From: Tenacibaculum sp. 190524A05c | GTDB taxonomy: Bacteria > Bacteroidota > Bacteroidia > Flavobacteriales > Flavobacteriaceae | Length of the DNA: 64,000 nucleotides | NCBI RefSeq assembly: GCF_964036595.1 | Contig: NZ_OZ038523.1 | Location: 2,734,501-2,798,500, forward strand | Direction: 5' to 3' | Shown: one piece after another, positions 17,006 through 26,652 of the stretch | Numbering within the stretch: the first letter of the stretch is position 1 | How the letters are laid out: every line of letters starts with the position of its first letter | Made by a program: the position numbers and the translations under genes | Notes under the pieces: generated by a model | The model's input: the letters and a program-made list of their open reading frames with translations, nothing else | Told to the model about the DNA's origin: nothing | Database searches by the model: none

Positions 17006-17878
17006 ATGGAATTAAAAGAAGTTGTTTTTCTGTTTGAAAATGCGTCAATTATAAAGTATGTAGGATTGTTTTTCATCTTTAATTTAAGTATCGTTTTCAT
17101 TGAAATTATTGTTGATTTTTTAATTGCGAAGAAGAGAAGATGGAAAGATACTGGAGCTAATGTTGTGATTTTTGGAATCAATCAATTACTCGAAAAAACA
17201 ATTGTAGGAAGTATTGGTATTATTTTATTGATTCCGTTTCAATGGTTATCTCTGTTTGAAATTCCAATGAACATCTGGACCTGGATTTTAGCAATTTTTG
17301 TTGCCGATTTCACCTATTATTGGATGCATAGATTAGAGCACGAACATAGAATTTTATGGGCGCATCACAGTGTGCACCATTCATCTGAAGATTATAATCT
17401 TACCATTTCAATGCGATTAAGTATTATAGAAGGATTGTTCGAATGGATTTTTCTAATTCCAATGATTTTGGTTGGTTTTAGTCCATTTCAGGCAGTTGTA
17501 GGTTTGGTTTTAGTTGCACAATATCAAACTTGGATCCATACAGAGCATATTAAAAGTTTAGGTTGGTTAGATGAGGTTTTCAACACACCATCAACACATA
17601 GAGTTCATCATGGTTCTAACAGAAAATACTTAGATAAAAATTATGGAGGAATTTTAATTATATGGGACAAACTTTTCGGAACTTTTGAACGTGAAAAAGA
17701 AAAGGTAATTTATGGCTTAACAAAAAACATTAATACGAATAACCCACTAACCATCAACTTTATTGAATACCTCAATATTTGGAAAGAAGTTAAAAAATGT
17801 AAAACACTAAAAGATAAATTCAGAATTGTATTTGGAAACTTAATTTGGAAACCCGAATACTTCAAGAGGAATGATTAA
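17006..17878 (+). CDS. sterol desaturase / fatty acid hydroxylase superfamily protein
   Basis: 290 residues with four or so membrane segments and the superfamily's histidine clusters: HRLEHE near 111, WAHHSVHHSSE near 121, and THRVHHG near 205. These bind a di-iron centre that hydroxylates or desaturates lipid C-H bonds in the membrane. The substrate is unknown; bacterial members act on fatty acids, hopanoids or ether lipids. Likely a target of the AraC regulator encoded just upstream. Confidence 0.85.
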   Translation: MELKEVVFLFENASIIKYVGLFFIFNLSIVFIEIIVDFLIAKKRRWKDTGANVVIFGINQLLEKTIVGSIGIILLIPFQWLSLFEIPMNIWTWILAIFVADFTYYWMHRLEHEHRILWAHHSVHHSSEDYNLTISMRLSIIEGLFEWIFLIPMILVGFSPFQAVVGLVLVAQYQTWIHTEHIKSLGWLDEVFNTPSTHRVHHGSNRKYLDKNYGGILIIWDKLFGTFEREKEKVIYGLTKNINTNNPLTINFIEYLNIWKEVKKCKTLKDKFRIVFGNLIWKPEYFKRND

Positions 17879-17940
17879 CGTGGGTTAGATATAAGTACTT
17901 AAGATGATCAAAATTGTCATTGCTACAAAGGTTAACTAAT

Positions 17941-18014
17941 TCGTCATTGCGAGCGCCAGCAAAGCAATCTCACCTCGATAAAAAGATTACTTCGTCATTC
18001 TTCCTCGTAATGAC
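17941..18014. repeat. dispersed palindromic repeat copy (R1)
   Basis: Contains GTCATTGCGAG on the left and CTCGTAATGAC on the right with inner AGCAATCT and AGATTACT arms, forming nested inverted repeats. Related copies lie at 23773, 29121, 31621, 32023 and 32092. The rest of the 17879-18041 gap holds nothing else recognised. Confidence 0.75.
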
Positions 18015-18041
18015 ATCTTTCAGTTATGTCCTAGAAATTAA

Positions 18042-18494
18042 TTAAATCAGTTTTTTTTCAAAACAAAGGCTTTCTTCTATTCCAGCATATTGCCCATAGT
18101 TTTCCATCAATGTATATTTATTCTTTTTGTATAGATGAACAGCTTCAACTTGTCGAATTCCGGTTTCTAGAATGCATCTTTCAAAAGACAATTCTAAAGC
18201 CCATTTTTCAAGTTCAACTAAAACTTTTGATGCCATTCCTTTACCTCTAGATTTTTCTGAAGTAAACATCCTTTTAATTTCCATGGTTTTGGCATCAAAT
18301 TGTTTTATTGCACCGCAAGCAACAGGAATAGAATCCATATAACCAACAATAACATATTTGATATTGTCTAAGCCATTATACTGATTGTAAAAGTCATGAT
18401 CATCGCCATCAGTAATAGCTAAAAAAGCATCGAGTTGTTTTACCAACTCGATAAAGTCTTTATTCTTAGAATCTGTTCGAATTAAGGAAATCAC
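18042..18494 (-). CDS. GNAT family N-acetyltransferase
   Basis: 150 residues with the complete acetyl-CoA site: KRMFTSEKSRGKGMASKVL near 88-106, then ERCILETGIRQVEAVHLYKKNKY. It most resembles small PhnO/YjaB-like acetyltransferases of free amino groups. The start overlaps the stop of the enoyl-CoA hydratase gene by four bases, so the two are translated together. Confidence 0.8.
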   Translation of the reverse strand: MISLIRTDSKNKDFIELVKQLDAFLAITDGDDHDFYNQYNGLDNIKYVIVGYMDSIPVACGAIKQFDAKTMEIKRMFTSEKSRGKGMASKVLVELEKWALELSFERCILETGIRQVEAVHLYKKNKYTLMENYGQYAGIEESLCFEKKLI

Positions 18495-19261
18495 TTTTTA
18501 AATTTTGCTAAGGCATTTTTAGTGAATTCAGAAAGTACTAGTTTACCAGAAGTTTCTGCTCGATCAATTAGTAAAGTATCCCAATGTTCTGTGCCTAACC
18601 ATAAAGCTCTTTTCATTTCATCTAAAGCTTCAGGATTGTATGAAGCTAGCTTTTCAGCTAATAATTCTACTTCTGAATCTAATTCAGAAATTGACTCAAA
18701 TACACGTGCATATAATCCTTTATCTTTTGCCCAATATGCATTTTTCCAACTTGTTGCGTCTAATGTTAACTCTGCTAATCCGCTAACACCAACTTTACGT
18801 TCTACAGCCGGAGCAATTACAAAAGGTCCAATTCCAATAGTTAATTCAGAAAGTTTAATTGAAGCCGCTTCTGTTGCTAATACATAATCACAAGCACCAG
18901 CTAAACCAACTCCACCACCTACAACTTTTCCTTGGATACGACCAATAACTAATTTTGAACATTTACGCATTGCGTTGATAACATTAGCGAATCCAGAAAA
19001 GAAAGCTTTCCCATCTTCTAAATTATCAATCGCTACCAATTCATCAAAAGAAGCTCCAGCGCAAAAGGCACGTTCTCCTTCAGATTTTAAAACGATAACT
19101 GAAACGTTAGTATCATCAGAAAGTTTATCAAATTCTTTAGCTAATCTATCTAATAATTCACTTGGAAATGAATTACTTGCTGGATGTCCAAATTCAATAG
19201 TTGCTACTTTATTTTCAATTTTGGTATATAAACTCCCGTTGGGTCTTGTTGTTGTAGTCAT
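18491..19261 (-). CDS. enoyl-CoA hydratase/isomerase family protein
   Basis: 256 residues of the crotonase fold: ATIEFGHPASNSFP, the oxyanion-hole segment AFCAGASFDEL near 67 and GKVVGGGVGLAGACDYVLA near 110. The usual catalytic Glu positions are partly replaced, so hydratase, isomerase or another crotonase activity is possible. Role probably in fatty acid or amino acid degradation in the cytosol. Confidence 0.82.
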   Translation of the reverse strand: MTTTTRPNGSLYTKIENKVATIEFGHPASNSFPSELLDRLAKEFDKLSDDTNVSVIVLKSEGERAFCAGASFDELVAIDNLEDGKAFFSGFANVINAMRKCSKLVIGRIQGKVVGGGVGLAGACDYVLATEAASIKLSELTIGIGPFVIAPAVERKVGVSGLAELTLDATSWKNAYWAKDKGLYARVFESISELDSEVELLAEKLASYNPEALDEMKRALWLGTEHWDTLLIDRAETSGKLVLSEFTKNALAKFKK

Positions 19262-19311
19262 TATTTAGTTGTTTGTTCAAAAATAGTGGTAATTTTAATT
19301 TTTGAGAAATT

Positions 19312-19767
19312 ATGAATGATCAAAACATAAAAATTAAGTCAATTCAAGGAATCCCAAGTAACGAAGTCTTGAATGAGCTGTTGACCTTGTATACTTCGGT
19401 TTTTGAAGATGCGATAGTCGATTTTTTTATGGAAAGGATTTCAACCAAAGAAGATGTCGTTTCAATAATTGCTTATAAAAATGAAGTGCCAGTTGGATTT
19501 AAAATCGGATATCGATACAACGAAAGTACTTTTTACAGCTGGGTTGGAGGTGTTTTATTGAACCATAGAAAAGAAGGAATTGCTAAACAATTAGCAGCAA
19601 CACAAGAATCAATTGTAAAAGAAAAAGGATATACCAAATTAAGAACAAAATCTATGAATCGATTTAAGCCTATGTTGATTTTAAATCTTAAAAATGGATT
19701 CGATATTGTTCAAGTGTATACCAATGAAAAAGGACAACAAAAGATTGTTTTTGAGAAGGAGATTTAA
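19312..19767 (+). CDS. GNAT family N-acetyltransferase
   Basis: 151 residues; the acetyl-CoA loop is in LLNHRKEGIAKQLAATQESIVKEKGYTKLRTKSMNRFKPML, given here as adjacent motifs (RKEGIAK near 87 and the KLRTKSMNRFKPML strand/helix). Third acetyltransferase in the window and not closely similar to the others. Substrate unknown. Divergent from the enoyl-CoA hydratase operon. Confidence 0.75.
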   Translation: MNDQNIKIKSIQGIPSNEVLNELLTLYTSVFEDAIVDFFMERISTKEDVVSIIAYKNEVPVGFKIGYRYNESTFYSWVGGVLLNHRKEGIAKQLAATQESIVKEKGYTKLRTKSMNRFKPMLILNLKNGFDIVQVYTNEKGQQKIVFEKEI

Positions 19768-19773
19768 AATTAA

Positions 19774-20292
19774 TCAGTTTCTTTTTTTAGCGGGAACTCT
19801 AAATAATGAGAGATGTCGAGTTACAATACCTTTATTAAAATCAGTAAATAACTCTAAGCTTAAAGTGTCTACACTGTTATGAATAAATATAATGCTCTCT
19901 TCTTTTTTTAGATAGGAAAAATTAAACTTTCTTAATTCGCTATTTAATTTTTTAACATCTAAATTATTTAGGTTATTGATTATGGATTTATATTGACTTT
20001 TAGAAATATTAGAGGTGTCAATTTGCATGGTATCTAAAGAATAATTAAATCCTTTCGCCACTACTTTTCTCCAATCATCCATATAAATTTGATAATATGT
20101 TCTTAACCTACCTGAATTTTCTTGTAAATTGAAGTAACCACATCCAGCAGAAATAGTGTCACAATTGTCTTTAATTAGTTTACTAACATTAACATCAAAC
20201 TGATCATCAAAAGGGTTATAATTTGGCGTTTCTTTACAACTTATAAAATATAGTAAACTTATGCTAAATAGTATCTTAATAGAAATCTTCAT
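19774..20292 (-). CDS. putative lipoprotein of unknown function
   Basis: 172 residues with lipobox LYFISC (Cys19). The mature part contains two further Cys (ISAGCGYFN) and many Asn/Asp. No family recognised. It lies 17 bp downstream of the MATE gene on the same strand, so it may be cotranscribed. Confidence 0.55.
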   Translation of the reverse strand: MKISIKILFSISLLYFISCKETPNYNPFDDQFDVNVSKLIKDNCDTISAGCGYFNLQENSGRLRTYYQIYMDDWRKVVAKGFNYSLDTMQIDTSNISKSQYKSIINNLNNLDVKKLNSELRKFNFSYLKKEESIIFIHNSVDTLSLELFTDFNKGIVTRHLSLFRVPAKKRN

Positions 20293-20309
20293 AGTTTTTT
20301 ACTTCCAAA

Positions 20310-21644
20310 TTACTCATTTTTAGCCAATGCTAAAAACTTCTTTCGAAATACCATAATTAAAGGAAAGCCACGAGCTATGATCCAAGCAAAGAACGCAATC
20401 CAAATTGCATATAATTTGTAGTCCAAAGAATCAAAAAATAGTAGTGTTGGAATAAAGACAATTCCTGTTGTTACTAAAAGTAAATTACGCAGATATTTCA
20501 TTTCTCCCATTCCTTTAAACATTCCATCATAAATAAAGGCTAAGGAACAAAAAGGTTGCATTAATAATATGATCCAAAATGAAGTATAGAAGGTGTCTAA
20601 AACTTCTTTTTCTTGTGTAAACAACCTTCCAATTGGTTCATACAGCAAAAAACCAATAATAGCCATAACTACTCCTAAAGAAAAACCATATAAAATCAAT
20701 CTATTACCTAATGTTACTAAAGTTTTATATGCTTTAGCACCAAGTAATTTTCCCGATAAAATATTTCCAGCAGAAGAATATCCATCAATTATAAATGCCC
20801 CCATAAGCCAAAGATTTAAACCAATGGTATATGCAGCAATATATTCGTTTCCGTATCCTGTTGCGTAAGATGTACCGAAATATAAAGCAGTATTTAAAGC
20901 AATGGTTCTTACGAATAAGTTTAATACCATTGTGATAAAACGTGGAATTTCATCGTGAAATGGTAATTGAAACTTCAAAGAAATGTTCGTTTTTTTATAC
21001 AGTAAAATCAGTGAAATAACAGCCATAATAATTTGTGCAATTACACTTGCATAAGCTGCTCCTTGTATATGCATTGGAGGAATGTAACCATCTATTCCGT
21101 ATACTAAAACAATATCTAAAACAATATTTACTACCGTTCCAATAATTGCAATAATCATTGGATAATAGGTGTTTTGTAATCCTCTAAAAGTTCCGTAAAC
21201 TGCTATAGTGAATAAGGTAAACGGAAATCCAAAAACTCTGATTTTATAATAGTCGACAGAATATTCTAAAACTTGACCAGAGGCATTATAAAACTCAAAA
21301 ATTTCTTGTGCAAACGGATAACTGAAGACCAAAATTACAATACTTGCCAAAACAATAATTACTGTGGCTTGTGCGGGTAGCGTTTTTATATTGTCTAGTT
21401 TTTGTGCACCAACATATTGAGATACAATTGATGAAATACCACTGCGAGTTTGTCCAAAAACCCAAATTAACATAGAAAGAAAAGCCCCAACAATACCAAT
21501 GGCAGCAATGCTTTCGGTAGCATTTTCTTGAATATTACCAACAATAGCTAAATCTGTAGTAGATAGCAGAGGTTCTGCAACACCAGTAATTAATGCAGGA
21601 ATTGCCAATTTATTAATATATTTAAAACTGATATCGTGTTGCAT
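20310..21644 (-). CDS. MATE family efflux transporter
   Basis: About 444 residues from the ATG at 21644 (an in-frame ATG at 21656 adds four). Twelve predicted membrane segments in two homologous halves; N-terminal INKLAIPALITGVAEPLLSTTDLAIVGN with Asp in helix 1 is typical of the DinF branch, and the internal GTVVNIVLDIVLVYG is a MATE signature. It expels cationic compounds with proton or sodium antiport across the inner membrane. Confidence 0.88.
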   Translation of the reverse strand: MQHDISFKYINKLAIPALITGVAEPLLSTTDLAIVGNIQENATESIAAIGIVGAFLSMLIWVFGQTRSGISSIVSQYVGAQKLDNIKTLPAQATVIIVLASIVILVFSYPFAQEIFEFYNASGQVLEYSVDYYKIRVFGFPFTLFTIAVYGTFRGLQNTYYPMIIAIIGTVVNIVLDIVLVYGIDGYIPPMHIQGAAYASVIAQIIMAVISLILLYKKTNISLKFQLPFHDEIPRFITMVLNLFVRTIALNTALYFGTSYATGYGNEYIAAYTIGLNLWLMGAFIIDGYSSAGNILSGKLLGAKAYKTLVTLGNRLILYGFSLGVVMAIIGFLLYEPIGRLFTQEKEVLDTFYTSFWIILLMQPFCSLAFIYDGMFKGMGEMKYLRNLLLVTTGIVFIPTLLFFDSLDYKLYAIWIAFFAWIIARGFPLIMVFRKKFLALAKNE

Positions 21645-21705
21645 AACAGTCAACAAAAATAGGTATTATTGAAATTGAAAAATGAAATCGTAATAAATTG
21701 TTTTT

Positions 21706-22176
21706 ATGTTAGAATTAATTGCTGAAATTGTAGGTTATTTTAGTTCGATTGCTCTAGATATTCAAGAGTTTTTCTTCAGAAAAAAACGAGAAAAAAGAAG
21801 AAGGTTCGAGGAAGAAAACAACCTACCAAAAAAGAAAATGCGATCTCCTTACGATAGAACAAATATTTTGTTTGTAGTCGTTTTAATTATAGTATTTGTA
21901 TTGGGTGTTTTCGGTTTTCCTAGATTTAATGTTACTTCTAAAAACTCAGAAAGGGTTAAAAAAATCAAAGAATTATTAGAAAAAGAAAAAAAAGTGTTTG
22001 GTACCTATCCGGAAAAATTGCAAAGTATAAAAAGAGGAGATCCGCTGCGTAAAAATTTACTTATTGACGATTGGGGGACAACGTTTAAGTATAGTATTGT
22101 TGAAGATTCTTATCTGTTAATATCCGCAGGAAAGGATAAAAAATTCGAGACAGAAGACGATATTCAATTCAATTAA
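21706..22176 (+). CDS. membrane protein with pseudopilin-like C-terminal region
   Basis: 156 residues. A cytosolic basic N-terminus (FFRKKREKRRRFEEE) precedes one membrane helix at about 53-70. The periplasmic part has KIKELLEKEKKVFGTYPEKLQSIKRGDPL in two pieces, then DDWGTTFKYS and AGKDKKFETEDD, a pattern like the C-terminal domain of type II secretion major pseudopilins (GspG). There is no prepilin peptidase site, so it is not a pilin. Its stop overlaps the convergent fur-like gene by four bases. Confidence 0.55.
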   Translation: MLELIAEIVGYFSSIALDIQEFFFRKKREKRRRFEEENNLPKKKMRSPYDRTNILFVVVLIIVFVLGVFGFPRFNVTSKNSERVKKIKELLEKEKKVFGTYPEKLQSIKRGDPLRKNLLIDDWGTTFKYSIVEDSYLLISAGKDKKFETEDDIQFN

Positions 22177-22550
22177 GAACAACTAGAGCATTTACCTGTT
22201 AAGAACACAGTTGCGTTTTCAATCGTATGATTTTCAACTTGTGGAATTGAAATTTCAACAGATAAACACGTTACTTTTTTACATTCTGTACACTGAAAGT
22301 GCGGATGAATATCATTATGATGATGCGAAGAACAACTTGTGCATTTTGCATACCATTTAATTCCTTCGGTTCCCATGAAGGAATGAACAATACCATCATT
22401 TTCAAGTCTGTCTAAAACTCGATATACCGTAGTCTTATTCATTTCTTCATTAAGTTGTGACACTAAATCAACAGCTGATATTGCTGATACACCTGGCTCA
22501 AATAAACTTAATAATCTTTTTACTGCTTTTGTTTTTCTAATAACTCCCAT
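22173..22550 (-). CDS. Fur family transcriptional repressor, Zur-like
   Basis: 125 residues: winged HTH (AVDLVSQLNEEMNKTTVYRVLDRL in part) followed by a metal-binding dimerisation domain rich in His and Cys (CTSCSSHHHNDIHPHF, CTECK, CSSCS). Two CxxC pairs form a structural zinc site. Position opposite merC-folE and a GCAACA-TT-TGTTGC-type palindrome in the shared promoter favour zinc (Zur) over iron sensing; this is inference. Confidence 0.8.
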   Translation of the reverse strand: MGVIRKTKAVKRLLSLFEPGVSAISAVDLVSQLNEEMNKTTVYRVLDRLENDGIVHSFMGTEGIKWYAKCTSCSSHHHNDIHPHFQCTECKKVTCLSVEISIPQVENHTIENATVFLTGKCSSCS

Positions 22551-22563
22551 AAAATCAACTAAC

Positions 22564-22600
22564 GCAACATTGTTGCAATTAAAAAATTAACGTATTTTTG
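22564..22600 (+). promoter_or_regulatory. candidate Zur operator overlapping the merC-folE promoter
   Basis: Perfect palindrome GCAACATTGTTGC at 22564-22576 lies in the divergent fur/merC spacer. A -7 box TATTTTTG is at 22593-22600, so the palindrome covers the -33 region. A repressor bound here would block merC-folE and probably the fur-like gene. Confidence 0.7.
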
Positions 22601-22629
22601 CTAATTCAAAATACTAAATTAAGAAATCA

Positions 22630-23031
22630 ATGGTTCTGAAGCAAAAGTCAGATACTTTAGGAGCTTTATCAAGCGGTTTGTGTTTGGTGCATTGTGTTTT
22701 TACACCGTTTTTATTTGTTATTCAATCTCATGCTGCATGTTGCAGTCATGAAGAGGTTCCTTTTTGGTGGAAAAGCGTTGACATCCTATTTTTAATTATC
22801 TCATTTTTCGCAATTCACAAATCGGTACAAACTACATCAAAAATGTGGATGAAATATGCGATGTGGATAACTTGGTTTGTTCTTACATTGATTATTATTA
22901 ATGAGCATTTCAGTTGGATGTCTTTAGCTGAAGAAACTATTTATATTCCTTCATTAACACTGGTATTTTTACACATATATAACAGTAAATATTGTCAATG
23001 TTCAACTGATGCGTATTGCGACGTGAACTAA
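22630..23031 (+). CDS. MerC-domain membrane protein
   Basis: 133 residues, four membrane helices. Paired cysteines in the first helix region (SGLCLVHCVFTPF) and a CCSH pair match MerC-type proteins; a CQCSTDAYC tail is also present. MerC carries mercuric ions, but in flavobacteria the domain commonly stands next to a Fur-like gene without mer genes and probably handles another soft metal such as zinc. Seventeen bases separate it from folE. Confidence 0.8.
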   Translation: MVLKQKSDTLGALSSGLCLVHCVFTPFLFVIQSHAACCSHEEVPFWWKSVDILFLIISFFAIHKSVQTTSKMWMKYAMWITWFVLTLIIINEHFSWMSLAEETIYIPSLTLVFLHIYNSKYCQCSTDAYCDVN

Positions 23032-23047
23032 CTTAAAAAATTTCGAA

Positions 23048-23707
23048 ATGGAGAAACATGATCATATTGGAGATAACCATATTTCAACAAGTGTAGAAAC
23101 CCCTTTAGTACCAAACGCTTTTGATAAATCAGATGACGAAAAGATAGCAAACATTCAAGGGTATTTTTCAAAAATCATGGAAGAGCTAGGTTTAGATTTA
23201 ACTGATGATAGTCTTTCAGGAACTCCATATCGTTTTGCAAAAATGTATGTAAAAGAATTGTTTTACGGTTTAAATCCGGCTAATAGACCAAAAGCATCAA
23301 CTTTTGAAAACAAGTATGGTTATGGTAAAATGTTAGTAGAACAAAATATTACTATTGATTCTTCTTGCGAACATCATTTTCTTCCAATTACGGGTTATGC
23401 ACATGTAGGTTATATTCCAAAAGATAGAGTTATTGGGCTTTCCAAAATCAACAGATTGGTAGATTATTATTCACACAGACCACAAGTACAAGAGCGTTTG
23501 TGTTTACAAATTCTAAAAGATTTACAAGAAACTTTAGGTACTGAGGATGTAATTGTGTTGGTAAATGCCAAGCATTTATGTGTTTCTTCTCGTGGAATTA
23601 AAGACAAGAATAGCTATACAACAACCATTGAATACGGAGGAAGTTTTAATGATTTAGCCGTTCGTAACGAGTTCTTTAAAATTTGTGAGTTCGAAAATAG
23701 AGAGTAG
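23048..23707 (+). CDS. folE: GTP cyclohydrolase I
   Basis: 219 residues of the FolE IA family: CEHHFLPITGYAHVGYIP carries zinc Cys and catalytic His, GLSKINRLVDYYSHRPQVQERL in part, and the second zinc Cys in KHLCVSSRG. It converts GTP to dihydroneopterin triphosphate at the start of folate and queuosine pathways. Its place in a probable zinc-regulated operon fits a zinc-dependent enzyme that is made in extra copy when zinc is scarce. Confidence 0.93.
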   Translation: MEKHDHIGDNHISTSVETPLVPNAFDKSDDEKIANIQGYFSKIMEELGLDLTDDSLSGTPYRFAKMYVKELFYGLNPANRPKASTFENKYGYGKMLVEQNITIDSSCEHHFLPITGYAHVGYIPKDRVIGLSKINRLVDYYSHRPQVQERLCLQILKDLQETLGTEDVIVLVNAKHLCVSSRGIKDKNSYTTTIEYGGSFNDLAVRNEFFKICEFENRE

Positions 23708-23772
23708 ATATTCTGGACATTTCGAATAAGTGAAACGAATGAAGGAATCTTTGTATTAGGAGTAATAGTAAA

Positions 23773-23810
23773 GAGATTGCTTCTTTCATTCTTCAATCGT
23801 AATGACGTTT
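23773..23810. repeat. dispersed palindromic repeat copy (R2), degenerate
   Basis: AGATTGCTTC at the left and TCGTAATGACG at the right, a shortened relative of the repeats at 31621 and 32092. Lies between the convergent folE and mutS. Confidence 0.55.
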
Positions 23811-23816
23811 GAGAAA

Positions 23817-26426
23817 CTACTTCTTAACCAACATTCTCTTAATTTCATTTAGTTTCATTAACGCTTCAATTGGCGTTAGAGTGTCAATATTTGTAGTTAA
23901 AATTTCTTCCCTGATATCTTCTAATAAAGGATCATCTAATTGGAAGAAGCTCATTTGCATTTCTTGATTTTGAACATCTTTTAAAGTGTCTTCAACTTCT
24001 TTGTGTGAATGACTCTCTTCTAATTGTTTCAAAATTTTATTTGCTCTATGGATAACTTGATTTGGCATTCCTGCAAGCTTTGCTACATGAATTCCAAAAC
24101 TATGATTACTTCCACCAGCTACAAGTTTACGCAGGAATATGATACTATCTTTTAACTCTTTTACAGAAACATTAAAGTTTTTAATGCGTTCAAAAGTAGT
24201 TGTCATTTCATTTAACTCGTGGTAATGTGTAGCAAATAAGGTTTTTGCTTTTGCTGGGTGCTCATGTAAATATTCAGAAATTGCCCAAGCAATAGAAATT
24301 CCATCATAGGTAGAAGTACCACGACCAATTTCATCTAATAAAACTAAACTACGTTCTGAGATGTTATTTAAAATAGAAGCAGTTTCATTCATTTCTACCA
24401 TGAATGTAGATTCTCCCATCGATATATTATCACTAGCACCAACTCTGGTAAATATTTTATCTACAATTCCAATTCGAGCTTGTTGAGCCGGAACATAACT
24501 TCCCATTTGAGCTAATAAAACAATTAAAGCAGTTTGACGAAGAATCGCAGATTTACCTGACATGTTTGGCCCGGTAATCATGATAATTTGTTGCTGATTG
24601 CGATTTAAAACCACATCGTTTGCAATATATTCTTCACCAATTGGAAGTTGTTTTTCAATTACCGGATGACGACCATTTTTGATTTCAATATCTGTGGTTT
24701 CATCGACAGTTGGTCTTACATAATTATGATCGATAGCCAATTGCGCAAAGGATAACAAACAATCTATTTTAGCAATAATTTGTGCATTTTCCTGAATTGG
24801 TTGCACAAAGTTGATGATATATTGAATTAACTTTCCAAACAACTCAACTTCTAAAGCTTGAATCTTCTCTTCAGCTCCTAATATTTTTGTTTCATACTCC
24901 TTTAGTTCCTCCGTAATGTATCGTTCAGCATTTACTAAAGTTTGCTTTCGAATCCATTCTTCAGGAACTTTATCTCTGTGCGTATTTCTTACTTCAATAT
25001 AATATCCGAAAACATTATTGAATGCTATTTTTAAACTCGGAATTCCGGTACGTTCTGTTTCACGAGCAAGCATGTTATCTAAATACTCTTTTCCAGAATT
25101 TGCAATGGCTCTCAGTTCATCTAATTCTTCTGAAACACCATTTGCAATTGCATTTCCTTTGTTGATGTTTACAGGAGCATCTTCAAAAACAGTAGTATTT
25201 ATTTTATCTATTAAATCAGTACACGCATGTAGTTGTTTTCCTAACGATTTTACTGTTGCATTTTTAGTAGCTTCAGCAGCTTCTTTAACAGGAAGAATTG
25301 CTTTTAATGAATTCTTTAATAGTACTACTTCTCTAGGAGAAACTTTCCCTGTAGCTACTTTAGAAACCAATCGCTCAATATCAGAAATTTGCTTAAGTTG
25401 ATATGATGTGGTTTCAAAAAAGTCATCACTATCAATTAAAAACTTCACCAATTCGTGACGCTCTTTAATTTGTTCTAAATTTTTAAGAGGTAAGGCCAAC
25501 CAACGCTTTAATAAACGTCCTCCCATAGGAGAAATGGTTTTATCAATAACATCTAATAATGAAACTGAGTTTATAGAATTTCCTCCGTACAACTCTAAAT
25601 TGCGAACCGTGAATCGATCCATCCAAATGTAGTTGTCTTCAGCAATTCTATTAACACGTTGAATATGTTCAATTTTGTTGTGCTGTGTTTCCGATAAATA
25701 ATACATAACAGCACCAGCAGCAACAATTCCGTAAGAAATGTCTTCTACACCAAATCCTTTTAGGTTTTTAACGTTAAAATGATTGGTTAAAGTTTCGTAA
25801 CCATAGTCTTTTTGAAACACCCAATCTTCCATATAAAATGTGTGGAATCGATTGGTAAATTGTTCTAGAAAACGTTGTTTATGTTGTTTTTGAACCAAAA
25901 CTTCACTTGGAGAAAAGTTTTGTAATAACTTATCTATGTAAGATTCATTTCCTTGCGCAACTAAAAATTCTCCAGTAGAAACATCTAAGAAAGAAACTCC
26001 TAATTGCTTTTTATCGAAATGAATTGCAGCTAAAAAATTGTTGGTTTTAGACTGTAAAACTTCGTCGTTTAAAGAAACTCCTGGAGTAACCAATTCAGTT
26101 ACACCACGTTTTACAATTTTCTTTGTCATTTTAGGATCTTCTAACTGATCGCAAATGGCAACACGATGTCCTGCTTTCACTAATTTAGGTAAATAGGTGT
26201 TTAACGAATGATGAGGAAAACCAGCCAAAGCAGTTTCACTCTCACTACCATTTCCTCTTTTAGTTAAAACAATTCCTAAAACTTCTGAAGCTTTTATAGC
26301 GTCCTCACCAAAGGTTTCATAAAAATCACCAACACGAAACAACAACATTGCATCCGGATATTTGGCTTTAATTCCGTTATATTGTTGCATTAATGGAGTA
26401 ACCTTTTTTGCCTTTGTTTTTGCCAA
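23817..26426 (-). CDS. mutS: DNA mismatch repair protein MutS
   Basis: About 869 residues. Mismatch-binding domain with [16 protein letters not shown] near the N-terminus, lever and clamp domains, and a C-terminal ATPase with Walker [26 protein letters not shown] and ATHYHEL. I place the start at the TTG at 26426 ([16 protein letters not shown] follows, the usual N-terminus); the upstream ATG at 26507 adds 27 unrelated residues across a likely promoter. MutS recognises mispairs and recruits MutL. Confidence 0.93.
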   Translation of the reverse strand: MAKTKAKKVTPLMQQYNGIKAKYPDAMLLFRVGDFYETFGEDAIKASEVLGIVLTKRGNGSESETALAGFPHHSLNTYLPKLVKAGHRVAICDQLEDPKMTKKIVKRGVTELVTPGVSLNDEVLQSKTNNFLAAIHFDKKQLGVSFLDVSTGEFLVAQGNESYIDKLLQNFSPSEVLVQKQHKQRFLEQFTNRFHTFYMEDWVFQKDYGYETLTNHFNVKNLKGFGVEDISYGIVAAGAVMYYLSETQHNKIEHIQRVNRIAEDNYIWMDRFTVRNLELYGGNSINSVSLLDVIDKTISPMGGRLLKRWLALPLKNLEQIKERHELVKFLIDSDDFFETTSYQLKQISDIERLVSKVATGKVSPREVVLLKNSLKAILPVKEAAEATKNATVKSLGKQLHACTDLIDKINTTVFEDAPVNINKGNAIANGVSEELDELRAIANSGKEYLDNMLARETERTGIPSLKIAFNNVFGYYIEVRNTHRDKVPEEWIRKQTLVNAERYITEELKEYETKILGAEEKIQALEVELFGKLIQYIINFVQPIQENAQIIAKIDCLLSFAQLAIDHNYVRPTVDETTDIEIKNGRHPVIEKQLPIGEEYIANDVVLNRNQQQIIMITGPNMSGKSAILRQTALIVLLAQMGSYVPAQQARIGIVDKIFTRVGASDNISMGESTFMVEMNETASILNNISERSLVLLDEIGRGTSTYDGISIAWAISEYLHEHPAKAKTLFATHYHELNEMTTTFERIKNFNVSVKELKDSIIFLRKLVAGGSNHSFGIHVAKLAGMPNQVIHRANKILKQLEESHSHKEVEDTLKDVQNQEMQMSFFQLDDPLLEDIREEILTTNIDTLTPIEALMKLNEIKRMLVKK

Positions 26427-26501
26427 GTTTATAGATTTTAAGTTAGTTTTGCGAAGATAGAAAAAATACTCAGTGTCTGTTGATTGATGTGTATTGTTAT
26501 T

Positions 26502-26628
26502 TGTCACTTCGAGTGAAATTATGAGGAGAGAAAAGTATCATAATTTTGTATCGAGAAGTGTTCAAAATAGTTCTCGATACAATTTCATCTCATTTGATTT
26601 CAATTACTCGAACTGACATTACTCGAAC
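26502..26628. repeat. second type of dispersed inverted repeat (R7)
   Basis: Contains a hairpin 26548-26580 with arms GTATCGAGAAG and CTTCTCGATAC-like, flanked by CACTTCGAGTGA and TTACTCGAACTGACATT arms. Different in sequence from the R1 family. It separates mutS from the first RNA methyltransferase gene. Confidence 0.6.
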
Positions 26629-26652
26629 CAATTAAATAATAGTGAAGTATTT

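Noticed and set aside
19694-19882. 62-residue ORF overlapping a GNAT gene and a lipoprotein gene
   Set aside because: Alternative frame of the GNAT gene running into antisense of the lipoprotein gene; no independent support.
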